The notes below the pieces were generated by a model that was not told the DNA's origin, searched no databases, and saw only the letters and a list, made by a program, of their open reading frames with translations. A stretch of DNA of 64,000 bases. Source: SAR324 cluster bacterium. Lineage in GTDB: Bacteria; SAR324; NAC60-12. The stretch spans positions 18,715-82,714 of the forward strand of contig JANQJU010000092.1 of NCBI GenBank assembly GCA_028281495.1. Reading direction: 5' to 3'. A program made the position numbers and the translations under genes. This document shows positions 21,601-28,775 of this stretch, one piece after another. Within the stretch, counting starts at the first letter, position 1. Each line of letters begins with the position of its first letter.

Positions 21601-24600
21601 GGCTTTCATGTAGAAGTTTTGGATGAAATTAAACATGAGGATCCGAGTGGGCCCTCACCTAAACCGATTCAAAAGAACCATTGGCACCCCAGCCAACCGG
21701 ACGATATTGCGCTCTTGTTGCTGACTTCTGGAAGCACGGGCATGCCCAAAGCGGTGCAACAGAGTCATCGTGCGTTATTGAACCGGTCCGCCAGTACCGA
21801 TCAAATCAATGGATTCGGTCCTGAAGAAGTCTCACTGAATTGGATGCCCCTAGACCATGTGGGGGGTTTGGTGATGTATCATTTAAAAGATGTCTATACG
21901 GCCTGTCAGCAAATTCAGATTCCAACCCATTTCATTTTACAAAAACCCCTTCGATGGTTGGACTATATCGACAAATTTCGAGCCACTGTCACCTGGGCGC
22001 CTAACTTTGCTTATGGCTTGATCAATGATCATGTGGAACAAGCCAATCCATCGAAATGGGATCTCTCTTCGATGCGATTCATGCTGAACGGGGGCGAAGC
22101 CATTGTTGCAAAAACAGCCCGTAAGTTTCTCAAATGGCTCATTCCTCATCAATTGCCCCCAACGGCCATTCATCCTTCTTGGGGGATGTCGGAAACCTGT
22201 TCTGGGGTCGTGTTTTCTGACAAACTGACCTTAGATTTGACCACCGATGAAGATCCGTTTGTTGAAGTTGGAATTCCTATTCCTGAATTTTCAGTACGGA
22301 TTGTAGATCATGACGATCTGCTCTTGAAAGAAACCGAAATTGGACGCATTCAGGTCAAAGGGGATCCTGTAACCTCCGGCTATTTCAACAACCCAGAAGT
22401 CAATCAAGAAGCTTTCACCAAAGACGGTTGGTTCAGCACCGGGGACCTGGGTTTTCTGAAAAACGGGGCATTAACGATTACGGGTCGTGACAAAGACGTG
22501 ATCATTATCAACGGCATTAACTTCTATAGTCACGAGATTGAATCGGTTGTGGAAGAGCTGGAAGGAGTCGAGGTTTCATACACGGCCGCCATAGCGGTCC
22601 GTCCTCCCGGATTCGACACCGATGACTTGGCTATTCTCTTCCACACTCCGTTGACGCAACCTGAGGCGCTGCAAGCGCTCTTCAAGCAGATTCGGAAAAA
22701 GACGTTCCAAACGGGTGCCAGTCCCACCTATTTACTCCCTGTCCCCAAAGACCGAATTCCGAAAACTTCTATCGGTAAAATCCAACGAACCGTTCTCAAA
22801 AAGAGTTTCGAAGCAGGCGAGTTTGACGATCTGCTCCGTGACTTGGATTTGATGCAAGGCAACGCAAACACGCTACCGAAATGGTTCCACAGAAAAGTGT
22901 GGTATCGAAAAGATCTTCATTCCGGATTTCCACTTCATGGCCAAGGTTCACCCCAACCCTATTTGGTATTCATGGATACCTGGGGAATGGGAGAGGCCTT
23001 GATTGAAACGCTAGCACCCCATTCTGTTATCAAAGTGGAAGCTGGCTCTGCTTTCGAATGTCTAAATACGGAACGTTATCGAATTAATCCGAAAAATCCG
23101 GATGACTACCACCAGTTGCTGAAGTCATTCGTCGGTTCAGGCATCCATTTGCAAGAAATCATTCACTTGTGGAATTTCACAGAAACTGGCGTATCAATTT
23201 CCTCTCTCGAATCATTGAAAGAAGCACAGATTCCCACGGTACTCAGTTTGTTGTATCTCACCCAAGCCCTAGCGGCTATTCGCGACACCGAGGCATCTTT
23301 TCGACTGTCTGTGGTCAGCAACCATCTACATCAAGTGCAGTCTCAAGATTCGGTAGCATGGGAAAAAGGCACCCTCATCGGCCTGCTCAAAACCATTTCG
23401 TTAGAATTGCCTTGGTTGCTTTGCCGTCAGATCGATTTAGACACGGTCTCGCCCCCGTTCCAAACCAACGCTCAAAATATTGTTCGCGAAATACAATCCA
23501 CTCACAAAGATCCGGAGGTGGCATACCGAAATGGTTTGCGGTGGATTGCTGGCTTGGAAGCGGTCGATTTGGAAAACTCCCCTAAACAAGAAACCCCGAT
23601 CCAATCGAATGGTTTTTATATGGTCACAGGCGGATTAGGGGGATTAGGGGCCTTCATTTGCCAAATGCTGGTTCGAGAATATCGCATAAAATTGTTGGTG
23701 GTGGGACGTTCCGAACTTCCCAAGAGGGAACATTGGGACGATCTATTGCAGCAAAATACAACTTTGGCCAAACGGGTTCGAAACTACCTCAGCATTGACA
23801 AGGCCATCTCCGAATCCGACAGCGATTGGAAATATGTCTCGGTTGATGTGTGTGATTTGGAAGGCTTGCGAAATGCGATACAAGAGGCAGAACACCAATG
23901 GCAACAGCCGCTATCAGGCATTTTCCACCTTGCGGGGGAAGGAAACTTAAAGTTTCATTGGACGGTTCTGAATCACCACCAAGTCCTGCAAGAAACACCA
24001 GAAACATTCGAATGGATGTTTCGCCCAAAAGTGTATGGAACCTGGGCGTTATTGAAACTACTGCAAATGTATCCCCAAGCCGATTTGGTTCTATTTTCTT
24101 CGGTCAATAGTTTGTTTGGAGGAGCCACGTTCAGTGCCTATTCTGCTGCCAACAGCTTTCTCAGCGCCGTGGCTGATGCGCATTTTCAAGACCGGCAGAA
24201 TCGCATTGTTTGTGTGAGCTGGACCATGTGGGATGATGTGGGCATGAGCGAAGGAAACCCCGAATATGCAACGGAGGCTTCCCAATCCCAAGGCTTTCGC
24301 ATCCTCCCCAAATCTCAGGGATGGCATTCCTTGAAGGTTATCTTACATCACAACGAGCCTCAGTGGTTGATCGGGTTAGACTCTCACAACGCCCGCAACC
24401 GCAGGATGCTTTTCCAAGTGGCGACCGAGGAAAAACTGTGGGCTTATATCAGTTCTTCCCAGTCCGAAACTGCGTTCAACCAGCGCATTGCGGAAAAATT
24501 CTCGCAGTCGGTTACGGACCGTTTTGGAGTGGCAACCGATTGCTCTATCGTTTCATTGAATGAATTGCCTCGCACTCCAGAAGGAGCTATTGATTTCAAA

Positions 24601-24990
24601 GCACTCGCCGAGTTGCAACATACCGCAGCGGCTTCGGTTGTCGAGTACATAGCTCCCCGTAACGAAGTGGAACGAACACTTGCGAGGATCATGCAAGAAT
24701 CGCTCGGCTTAGACCAAGTCGGTATACACGACAGCTTTTTTGATTTAGGGGCGCATTCAGTGTTGATTGCACAGATTCAAAACAAGCTGCAAAATGCTTT
24801 GGACCGGGAGGTTTCTGTCGTGGATTTATTCCAATATCCAACGATTGCCTCCTTAGCCGAGCATTTGAGCCAATCCTCAGAGCAACCGTCTTACGATAAG
24901 GTATCCGCAATGGCAGACCGCCAACGCCAGGCAATCAAACGTCGAAAGCAATTGGCCAAACAACGGGCAAAAAGGAGAACAAGAATATGA
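12637..24990 (+). CDS. Hybrid PKS/NRPS-like megasynthase: FAAL-ACP-KS-AT-cMT-ACP-C-(A remnant)-AL-KR-ACP
   Basis: 4117 residues; ATG at 12637 behind AAGGAG. Order: fatty acyl-AMP ligase (~1-590, TSGSTGDPKG); linker with an ESEPS repeat; ACP (Ser678); KS (~745-1170, Cys913); AT (~1291-1600, Ser1383 in GHSMGE, His in FAAHS); C-methyltransferase (~1690-2020, SAM motif LEIGAGTGG near 1851); ACP (Ser2118); condensation domain (~2185-2620, HHIIGD with His2317 and Asp2321); a ~100-residue piece like the C-terminal subdomain of an adenylation domain (~2650-2750); a second acyl-AMP ligase (~2857-3400, TSGSTGMPKA); KR (to ~3960, TGGLGGLG, Tyr3835); ACP (Ser4041 in LGAHS); and a Lys/Arg-rich tail. Family knowledge: FAAL loads a fatty acid, KS-AT adds one unit, cMT methylates it, and C joins it to the AL-loaded unit. 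As KR follows AL and no standard A domain is left, the second building block is probably a hydroxy acid and the bond an ester; this is inference. Confidence 0.95.
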   Translation: MKVPQDQHPSQCSHLIELLRWRASHHANKRVFTFLEDGETQKTHLTFAELDKRAQSIAAQIQTLGPSRQPVLLLYPPGLEYIAAFFGCLYAGVIAVPAYPPRQNRSLERLRSLALNAQSHLALTTQDIYRKVESQRPSIPELHALQWWVTNRGETGETAVWTPPKVNRESIAFLQYTSGSTGDPKGVMLSHGNLLHNLNLIHEQFGTHSEASGVFWLPPYHDMGLIGALLQTVFCGGWSTLMAPVTFLQKPVRWLQALSDTKASMSGAPNFAYDLCVDQIDTNALENLDLSHWQVAFNGAEPIRPETLHRFSEKFDPCGFRSETFFPCYGMAESAVFVTGCQASQPPKVMAVDGKALQQNRVILSDTAVANSSVESHSSPPNNWVRLVSSGSVDSGQVVRIVDPEACVQCPEDQVGEIWVSGDSIAQGYWNRPELSEATFQARIKDVDAGPFLRTGDLGFVQNGELYVTGRLKDLIIIRGRNHYPQDIEHTVENSHNWLRSGSGAAFSVDVEGEERLVIVQEVKRQYLRKNLAEVIESIRTAVASHHDLQVHAVILLRTMGIPKTSSGKIQRHACRIGFQEGSFKSIHEYIESEPSESEPSESEPSESQDSKSRAPEPQAPVSSSDPTLEAPATQPSTPQITSSVIREWLKQQLSAKLNIPSSGIDIRKDFNSFGIDSATAVGISGELETWLRSEGATINLSPTLVYDYPTIAALAEGLAQRIQTQEGTNNQESERERETKNQPIAIVGIGLRFPEASGPEEFWELLRNGIDAIQEVPASRWKLEDYYDSTPNAPGKMNTRFGGFLQDVEQFDPQFFGISPREAASMDPQQRLLLEVTWEAFEDAGMDPFQLQGSQTGVFIGISGSEYSRLPFSNPHSITPYAGTGNALSIAANRISYVFDFQGPSVAMDTACSSSLVAVHHACNSLWLGESQLAIAGGANLLLFPEVTINFSQAGALSPDGRCQAFDASANGYVRSEGAGVILLKPLSQALADRDPIYAVIRGSAINQDGRSNGIMAPNGQAQERVLKEAYRKAGVSPGAVQYVETHGTGTLLGDPIEAHALGEVLALGRPEGQPCWIGSVKSNIGHLEAAAGIAGIIKTALSLKQREIPRSVHFSQPNPHIPFDRLPLNVVSEHQPWPESPTLLAGVSSFGFGGTNAHVVLEAAPIPESQGIVDDASQDKQPPYLLPLSAQSSSALGELVQSYEAWLEAETPLAVLPAIPSQNSSKRSPDQLLRDLCHSASLRRSHLDWRTALVFESWDDLHTQLKQWHTLGPAPEQVGHYIPGRHNKVVFVFSGQGPQWWPLPSELLQQQGIFGETLRQCDILLRAQEGWSLIEELSNATKSSRLDQPTYTQPALFAIQVALANLWKSLGVHPDAIVGHSMGEVAAAHIAGALSLEDALQVICQRGKVIEPVNGMGRVAFVELSMEATQSLIQQLDSPVSVAANNGPSSTVISGETNSVDAILDHLQQQEVFCRRVDSVAFAAHSPQMDNLRPKMETGLSSIQPKFAALPLVSTVTGDIIDGTGLNNSYWAKNLREPVLFSKAIVGLADADFQFFIEMSPHPVLSEAIRQNLRHVGKEGLALASRRRDELLQKTMLQSFGRLYQEGYPVDWKHVAPSGNPLRLPSYPWQKQRCWFVPSSSSNPQIGAFSAKPLSAVVLSAVTRESQKVPITIALERVPEQTRLLKQLTVVYIARAFQDLKLFATGQTEYSLQNLIQAGDIQPHYQHLIKHWADRLATAGLLKKSVKDTYAVVSDDALSSVELPSNLDSSFSNILFLLDYLRDCGSQLAAIVQGKVSPLETLFPEGSIQRAEDIYQHWVVAQYFNDMVRAAVEACWTTLPANRPLRILEIGAGTGGTTASVLPTLPLDRTIYHFTDLSDFFFIRAKEKFRDYPFVRYQTLNIEQSPETQGFEPHSFDVIVATNVLHATNNLRNTVRHVRQLLSTGGMLLLNEVTQHNPWMEISVGLIEGWQRFEDDLRDDIPLLTPQKWKHLLEEEGFERVVAHPQPDLPTEVLGQHVMVALTSATQSLETNSVSHSQTPFPSSFPTEPIDSNETNSDADALPEKSAIRAEVLQLPTTQRPTRLETYLKHQLAHALGLPVDQINSDQPIMNLGFDSLMAVELKNRLESELGVSVSVTTFLKSPNIVQLSQNLSDQLETVDSLTEREPEVAQDMDGTSQNSEQSIEFPLSSGQQALWFLYQLAPESAAYNVTFTARLSPEPDVDAFQQAFQYLVDRHPQLRVVFGLNRMDQAKQHVQEPQPLAFEVIDLPESTKTQLRHQMREVAFQPFDLTNGPLVRVRLFRHPTGSYLLLSFHHIIGDYWSFVLMMNDLHHLYPTLKAGQTPSLPPLQNNYLEFVNWQQGYLQTAASLQAWNYWKRQLSGRLPTMHWPFGKPRTNETGFQGSAYKFELPASLSQRLKALSQTEQVTAYTLFLAIYQTLLHRYSNHTDILVGAPTVGRSLPGFEKVVGYFVNSVIMRGDLSGNPRFCDFLKRLRPVVLESIRFADYPLSVLLEKLQPHRESGYQSIFQTQFVMEKAQNTDWQGSLLFVTGSPGGRLKIGDLELHSVEMDQMAEQVDITFLMEEVRGVYHGILSYNTDLFSAAEITRMGTHLQTLMQEVSNSPDTRLSDFLSPPKGESDPWLMATPSLNPSTPLAHVAHLLLQEPSIEDCALLSRTNQHQELETVAYVVTSKAFSPERLYAYLHRELTRNEQTDNLPLPTTYVQVSTIPYTFDGAIDQVALERLPVLDETITKAWEAQLSQQSDIDDVVVISQKAPVSQEHFHLSDLLPYWNPFENRTDLTSTTRDTDHEKTTPSSTKETSEDADSCQLTSTSYENPPAFSQGEVLQKPNDAPNNLAEALVRAARISPEKGVTFVTMEGAESFLSYPQLLEKAGSILEGLHERGLEPGDKLIFQFEHNEDFIPAFWSCMLGGFIPVPLGVAPSYHEVNNVIRKLHNAWILLDKPVILTGQDLAEDLRSLRKLLGLKDGFHVEVLDEIKHEDPSGPSPKPIQKNHWHPSQPDDIALLLLTSGSTGMPKAVQQSHRALLNRSASTDQINGFGPEEVSLNWMPLDHVGGLVMYHLKDVYTACQQIQIPTHFILQKPLRWLDYIDKFRATVTWAPNFAYGLINDHVEQANPSKWDLSSMRFMLNGGEAIVAKTARKFLKWLIPHQLPPTAIHPSWGMSETCSGVVFSDKLTLDLTTDEDPFVEVGIPIPEFSVRIVDHDDLLLKETEIGRIQVKGDPVTSGYFNNPEVNQEAFTKDGWFSTGDLGFLKNGALTITGRDKDVIIINGINFYSHEIESVVEELEGVEVSYTAAIAVRPPGFDTDDLAILFHTPLTQPEALQALFKQIRKKTFQTGASPTYLLPVPKDRIPKTSIGKIQRTVLKKSFEAGEFDDLLRDLDLMQGNANTLPKWFHRKVWYRKDLHSGFPLHGQGSPQPYLVFMDTWGMGEALIETLAPHSVIKVEAGSAFECLNTERYRINPKNPDDYHQLLKSFVGSGIHLQEIIHLWNFTETGVSISSLESLKEAQIPTVLSLLYLTQALAAIRDTEASFRLSVVSNHLHQVQSQDSVAWEKGTLIGLLKTISLELPWLLCRQIDLDTVSPPFQTNAQNIVREIQSTHKDPEVAYRNGLRWIAGLEAVDLENSPKQETPIQSNGFYMVTGGLGGLGAFICQMLVREYRIKLLVVGRSELPKREHWDDLLQQNTTLAKRVRNYLSIDKAISESDSDWKYVSVDVCDLEGLRNAIQEAEHQWQQPLSGIFHLAGEGNLKFHWTVLNHHQVLQETPETFEWMFRPKVYGTWALLKLLQMYPQADLVLFSSVNSLFGGATFSAYSAANSFLSAVADAHFQDRQNRIVCVSWTMWDDVGMSEGNPEYATEASQSQGFRILPKSQGWHSLKVILHHNEPQWLIGLDSHNARNRRMLFQVATEEKLWAYISSSQSETAFNQRIAEKFSQSVTDRFGVATDCSIVSLNELPRTPEGAIDFKALAELQHTAAASVVEYIAPRNEVERTLARIMQESLGLDQVGIHDSFFDLGAHSVLIAQIQNKLQNALDREVSVVDLFQYPTIASLAEHLSQSSEQPSYDKVSAMADRQRQAIKRRKQLAKQRAKRRTRI
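14410..14454 (+). repeat. Three perfect 15-bp tandem repeats coding ESEPS
   Basis: The unit gaatcagaaccctca occurs three times head to tail and is followed by a partial fourth copy. It is in frame and adds ESEPS units to the flexible linker between the FAAL and the first carrier domain. Copy number probably varies by slippage without breaking the frame. Confidence 0.9.
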
Positions 24991-27900
24991 GCAAAACGCC
25001 ACCTGGCAACTATGAATTCAGTAACGATGCATTCAAAGACAACCAACACAACCCCCCCCTTCACAAAGCGACTCTCCCAGTTTCTGAAGACGAACTAGAC
25101 AGCGAGCTAGAAAATGAAGAACTGTTGGAAAGTATTGCAATTGTGGGGATGGCCGGGCGTTTTCCAGGAGCCAATAACATTCAGGAATTCTGGGATAACC
25201 TTTGTGACGGAGTGGAATCGATTACCGAGTTTTCAGAAGAAGAACTCAAAAGCAAAGGAGTGAGTGACTCCCTGCTGCATCATCCGAATTTTGTAAGAAC
25301 CGGTGCCCTGTTAGATGACATTGACCGTTTCGATGCCAATTTCTTTGGGTATTCTCCCAGGGAAGCCGAGTTGATGGATCCTCAACATCGGCTTTTTATG
25401 GAGTGCGCTTGGGAAGCTTTGGAGCATTCGGGATACGACCCCAAACGCTTTGATGGCTGGATTGGGGTTTATGGTGGTGCGTCTCCCAGTTCCTACTTCA
25501 TGTATCATTTATTTCCGTATTTACAGCAACATCCAGAACTTCAAAACCCCACCATATTTCTTGGTATCGACAAGGATTATTTGACCACACAGGTTTCTAA
25601 CCGGTTGAATCTGAAAGGCCCCAGTGTGTGCGTCCAAACGGCTTGTTCTACTGCTATGGTGGCAATCCTCCACGGATGCCAAAGCTTAAACAATTACCAA
25701 AGTGATATGGTCTTGGCAGGAGGGGTTTCTATCAATGTGCAGCAAGACAAAGGATATATCCACGAAGGAGAAGGTTTCCTTTCCTCGGATGGCCATTGCC
25801 ATGCGTTTGACGCCAAGGCTCAAGGTCTTGTAGAAGGCAACGGTGTGGGGCTAGTCGTCCTCAAACGTTTGGAAGATGCCTTAGCAGATCGGGACACCAT
25901 CCATGCTGTGATCAAAAGTTCTGCCATCAATAACGATGGTTCCGAAAAGATGAGCTATTCCGCCCCTAGCGTCAACGGACAATCCGAAGTGGTGGCATTA
26001 GCCATCGCCAAAGCGGGAATTCCAGCAGATACCATCAGCTATGTCGAAACTCATGGCACAGGCACCAAACTTGGAGACCCGGTGGAAATCCGTGCCTTGA
26101 CACAAGCCTTCCGAAATTCGACCCGAAAGACAGGATTTTGTGCCGTTGGATCGGTGAAACCAAATATTGGCCATTTAGGAACTGCTGCTGGGATTAGCAG
26201 TGTGATCAAAGCCGCCTTGTCATTAAAACATCAAAAGATTCCGCCAACGGTCAATTTTCAAACGCCCAATCCACACATCGATTTTGAAAACAGCCCGTTT
26301 TATGTCAACACGAACCTTGCTGACTGGAAAGCCAACGGCGTGCCACGTCGCGCGGGTGTGAGCTCATTTGGAATTGGGGGCACCAATGCTCACCTGATTC
26401 TCGAAGAATTTATCCCTGAAAACGATTCTGGAACCACCCGCCCTTGCCAACTGCTGATGCTTTCAGCCAAAACCGAAACAGCTCTTGAAGCGGCAACCCA
26501 CAACCTTGCTCGGCATCTCCAAACAGATCGAGACCAACTTTCCACCGATACTTCCTTTGCAGACATGGCTTACACCCTTCAAGTGGGCCGCCGGGCGTTT
26601 CCGCATCGTCGGATTGTGATTGCACGTCATGCAGAAGCAGCGCTTCATGCCTTGGAAAGCCGCGATCCCGAAAAACTATCGACACGATATTGTGACAACG
26701 AAATTCCCGCCTCTCTGGTATTTCTGTTTCCTCCTATTGGAGATCAGTATGTGGAAATGGCTCTGGCGCTGTATCAGCATGAGCCTCATTTCCGAGAGAT
26801 TGTCGATCAGGTATTTCGACTATTTCGAAAACACCATCATCAGGATTTGCAAACGGTGCTGTTTCCTCAAAGCGGCAATGCGCTCTCAACCGCCTCAGCC
26901 TCTCCAACGAAACGGCTCGAACAAACCCCGGTGGCTTATCCCGTTTTATTTGTAATCGAATATGCGATGGCCCGCTTACTCATGTACTGGGGCGTTGTCC
27001 CTCAGGCTATGCTAGGAGCAGGTTTGGGTGAATACGTCACTGCCTGCGTCGCGGGAGTGTGGTCTTTGGAAGATACGGTCTCAATTGTTGCTGAGCGTGC
27101 AAAGCTGATTCAAGAATCAGCAGTACGTGACCCTCAAGAAAAACTAGCCGCGTTGCTCAACACACTTTCATTTCATACACCTGAAATTTCTTTTATTTCG
27201 AGTGTCACGGGAACATGGATCACGGTTGAACAAGCGACCAATCCACAATATTGGATTCGACACGCACAAGTCTCCGAACCAACTTCTTCACAAGATCTGA
27301 CAAAATGTGCGGCAGGCTTGGAAATGCTTTTGACTGATCCAAATCGCATTTTCTTAGAAGTCGGCCCCGGCAATCCGCTATTAGATTTGGCTAAGGCCCA
27401 ACCCTCATTCGGAGCATCTCACCAACTCTTAGGCACCTTGCCCCCTCATGCTTCCGATGAAACAGAACACGCCTATCTTCTGAATTCTCTTGGGCATCTT
27501 TGGATGTCCGGCGTCGAGATCAATTGGACTCGATTTTATGAAAACGAGTCTCGCTTCCGAGTGCCTTTGCCAACCTATCCGTTTGAACGCCAACGCTTTT
27601 GGATTCAACCACTTCCAGCACACCAAGAATCGTCAATTGCGGAAGTATCACCCGAAGCACTGTATGCTGCAAAACACACCAAGCGCAACTTAACTGCAAA
27701 TAGTTTGGAAGAACAAATGAAAGCCATCTGGGAAGAGGTACTGGGGCTTCCAAATGTTGGAATTGACGACAATTTTTTCGAATTGGGTGGCAATTCCATG
27801 CTGGCCCTTCAAATCAAAGCCAAAACCCAAAATGACCTGGGCTTGGAGGTTCCACTTTCAGCAATGGTTCGATCCCAAACTATTGCCCAATTGGTATCCA

Positions 27901-28769
27901 ATCTAAGTCGACCTCAAAATGAAGAAACCGTGCGACCTCCCCTCGTAGCCCTGCACCCCGAAGGAGGGCTACCTCCTTTATTTTTTGTACCAGGTGGTAG
28001 CGGAAGCCCTACCGCTTATGGTCACCTGACCCGGCACTTGGGCCAAGATCAACCGTTTTACAGTTTCCAATCTCGTGGGATTGAAAACGACCTGGAGCTG
28101 TTTTCTTCCATTGAGGCCATTGCCAAAGATTACCGAGAGGCCATGCAAGCTTTAGTACCCCACGGTCCGTATTATTTGGGTGGATGGTCTTTAGGAGGCG
28201 TCGTGGCCCTGGAAATGGCCCAACAACTCAAGTCTCAAGGGGAAACCGTGGCATTGCTGATGCTTCTGGATGCACAAGCTCCCACAGCTCCACGATGGCC
28301 CTTCCAAGCACTAACCACTGCTCAAACCACCTTCACCACCTTGTTTCACTTTTATAACCTAAAACCCCCCACATCCTATGAAGAGTTGAAAGAATTGAGC
28401 CAAGTGGTCGGTTTCCCCCTCCCAGAAAACTCACAGGCTCTGCTGGACATTGATTGGAACAATTGGCCCACTCAAGCGGATCATATCTGGAAGCAATTGC
28501 AACCGTATGTGAATGTCTACAAAGCCAATCTTCAAGCAGGGTTGAAATACAAAGCCCAGCATTACGATGGTAACACTCTATTGATCCGCTCGAATCGCAA
28601 AGTGCTTCGAATGTTCGAAGATCCGTTGACCAAAGATTGGCGACACTGGATCACAGGCAAACTCACTATTGAAGAGGTCACCGGCTCTCATTTCAGTATG
28701 TTGGATCCCGAAAACGCTCCCGAAGTGGCAGACATTCTGCAGATGGCCCTCACCGAAACTATGCAATGA
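24987..28769 (+). CDS. PKS terminal module KS-AT(degenerate)-ACP-TE
   Basis: 1260 residues. The ATG overlaps the previous stop by 4 bp and has AAGGAG 9 nt upstream, so translation is coupled. An acidic head (residues ~32-48) precedes the ketosynthase (~50-470, Cys220 in ACSTA, His in ETHGTG and in NIGHLG). The acyltransferase (~575-800) is broken. The usual GHSLG serine loop reads GAGLG, with Gly679 in place of Ser and Ala678 in place of His. The FPGGGSQY loop reads FPPIGDQY. About 69 residues holding the small subdomain and the catalytic His are missing compared with the paralog at 4110-5000. The carrier (Ser937) and thioesterase (Ser1068 in GGWSLGG, His1235) look intact. The KS must therefore be supplied by an AT in trans or not extend at all. 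It receives the chain from the 12637 protein and releases the product. Confidence 0.93.
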   Translation: MSKTPPGNYEFSNDAFKDNQHNPPLHKATLPVSEDELDSELENEELLESIAIVGMAGRFPGANNIQEFWDNLCDGVESITEFSEEELKSKGVSDSLLHHPNFVRTGALLDDIDRFDANFFGYSPREAELMDPQHRLFMECAWEALEHSGYDPKRFDGWIGVYGGASPSSYFMYHLFPYLQQHPELQNPTIFLGIDKDYLTTQVSNRLNLKGPSVCVQTACSTAMVAILHGCQSLNNYQSDMVLAGGVSINVQQDKGYIHEGEGFLSSDGHCHAFDAKAQGLVEGNGVGLVVLKRLEDALADRDTIHAVIKSSAINNDGSEKMSYSAPSVNGQSEVVALAIAKAGIPADTISYVETHGTGTKLGDPVEIRALTQAFRNSTRKTGFCAVGSVKPNIGHLGTAAGISSVIKAALSLKHQKIPPTVNFQTPNPHIDFENSPFYVNTNLADWKANGVPRRAGVSSFGIGGTNAHLILEEFIPENDSGTTRPCQLLMLSAKTETALEAATHNLARHLQTDRDQLSTDTSFADMAYTLQVGRRAFPHRRIVIARHAEAALHALESRDPEKLSTRYCDNEIPASLVFLFPPIGDQYVEMALALYQHEPHFREIVDQVFRLFRKHHHQDLQTVLFPQSGNALSTASASPTKRLEQTPVAYPVLFVIEYAMARLLMYWGVVPQAMLGAGLGEYVTACVAGVWSLEDTVSIVAERAKLIQESAVRDPQEKLAALLNTLSFHTPEISFISSVTGTWITVEQATNPQYWIRHAQVSEPTSSQDLTKCAAGLEMLLTDPNRIFLEVGPGNPLLDLAKAQPSFGASHQLLGTLPPHASDETEHAYLLNSLGHLWMSGVEINWTRFYENESRFRVPLPTYPFERQRFWIQPLPAHQESSIAEVSPEALYAAKHTKRNLTANSLEEQMKAIWEEVLGLPNVGIDDNFFELGGNSMLALQIKAKTQNDLGLEVPLSAMVRSQTIAQLVSNLSRPQNEETVRPPLVALHPEGGLPPLFFVPGGSGSPTAYGHLTRHLGQDQPFYSFQSRGIENDLELFSSIEAIAKDYREAMQALVPHGPYYLGGWSLGGVVALEMAQQLKSQGETVALLMLLDAQAPTAPRWPFQALTTAQTTFTTLFHFYNLKPPTSYEELKELSQVVGFPLPENSQALLDIDWNNWPTQADHIWKQLQPYVNVYKANLQAGLKYKAQHYDGNTLLIRSNRKVLRMFEDPLTKDWRHWITGKLTIEEVTGSHFSMLDPENAPEVADILQMALTETMQ

Positions 28770-28775
28770 GGCATC

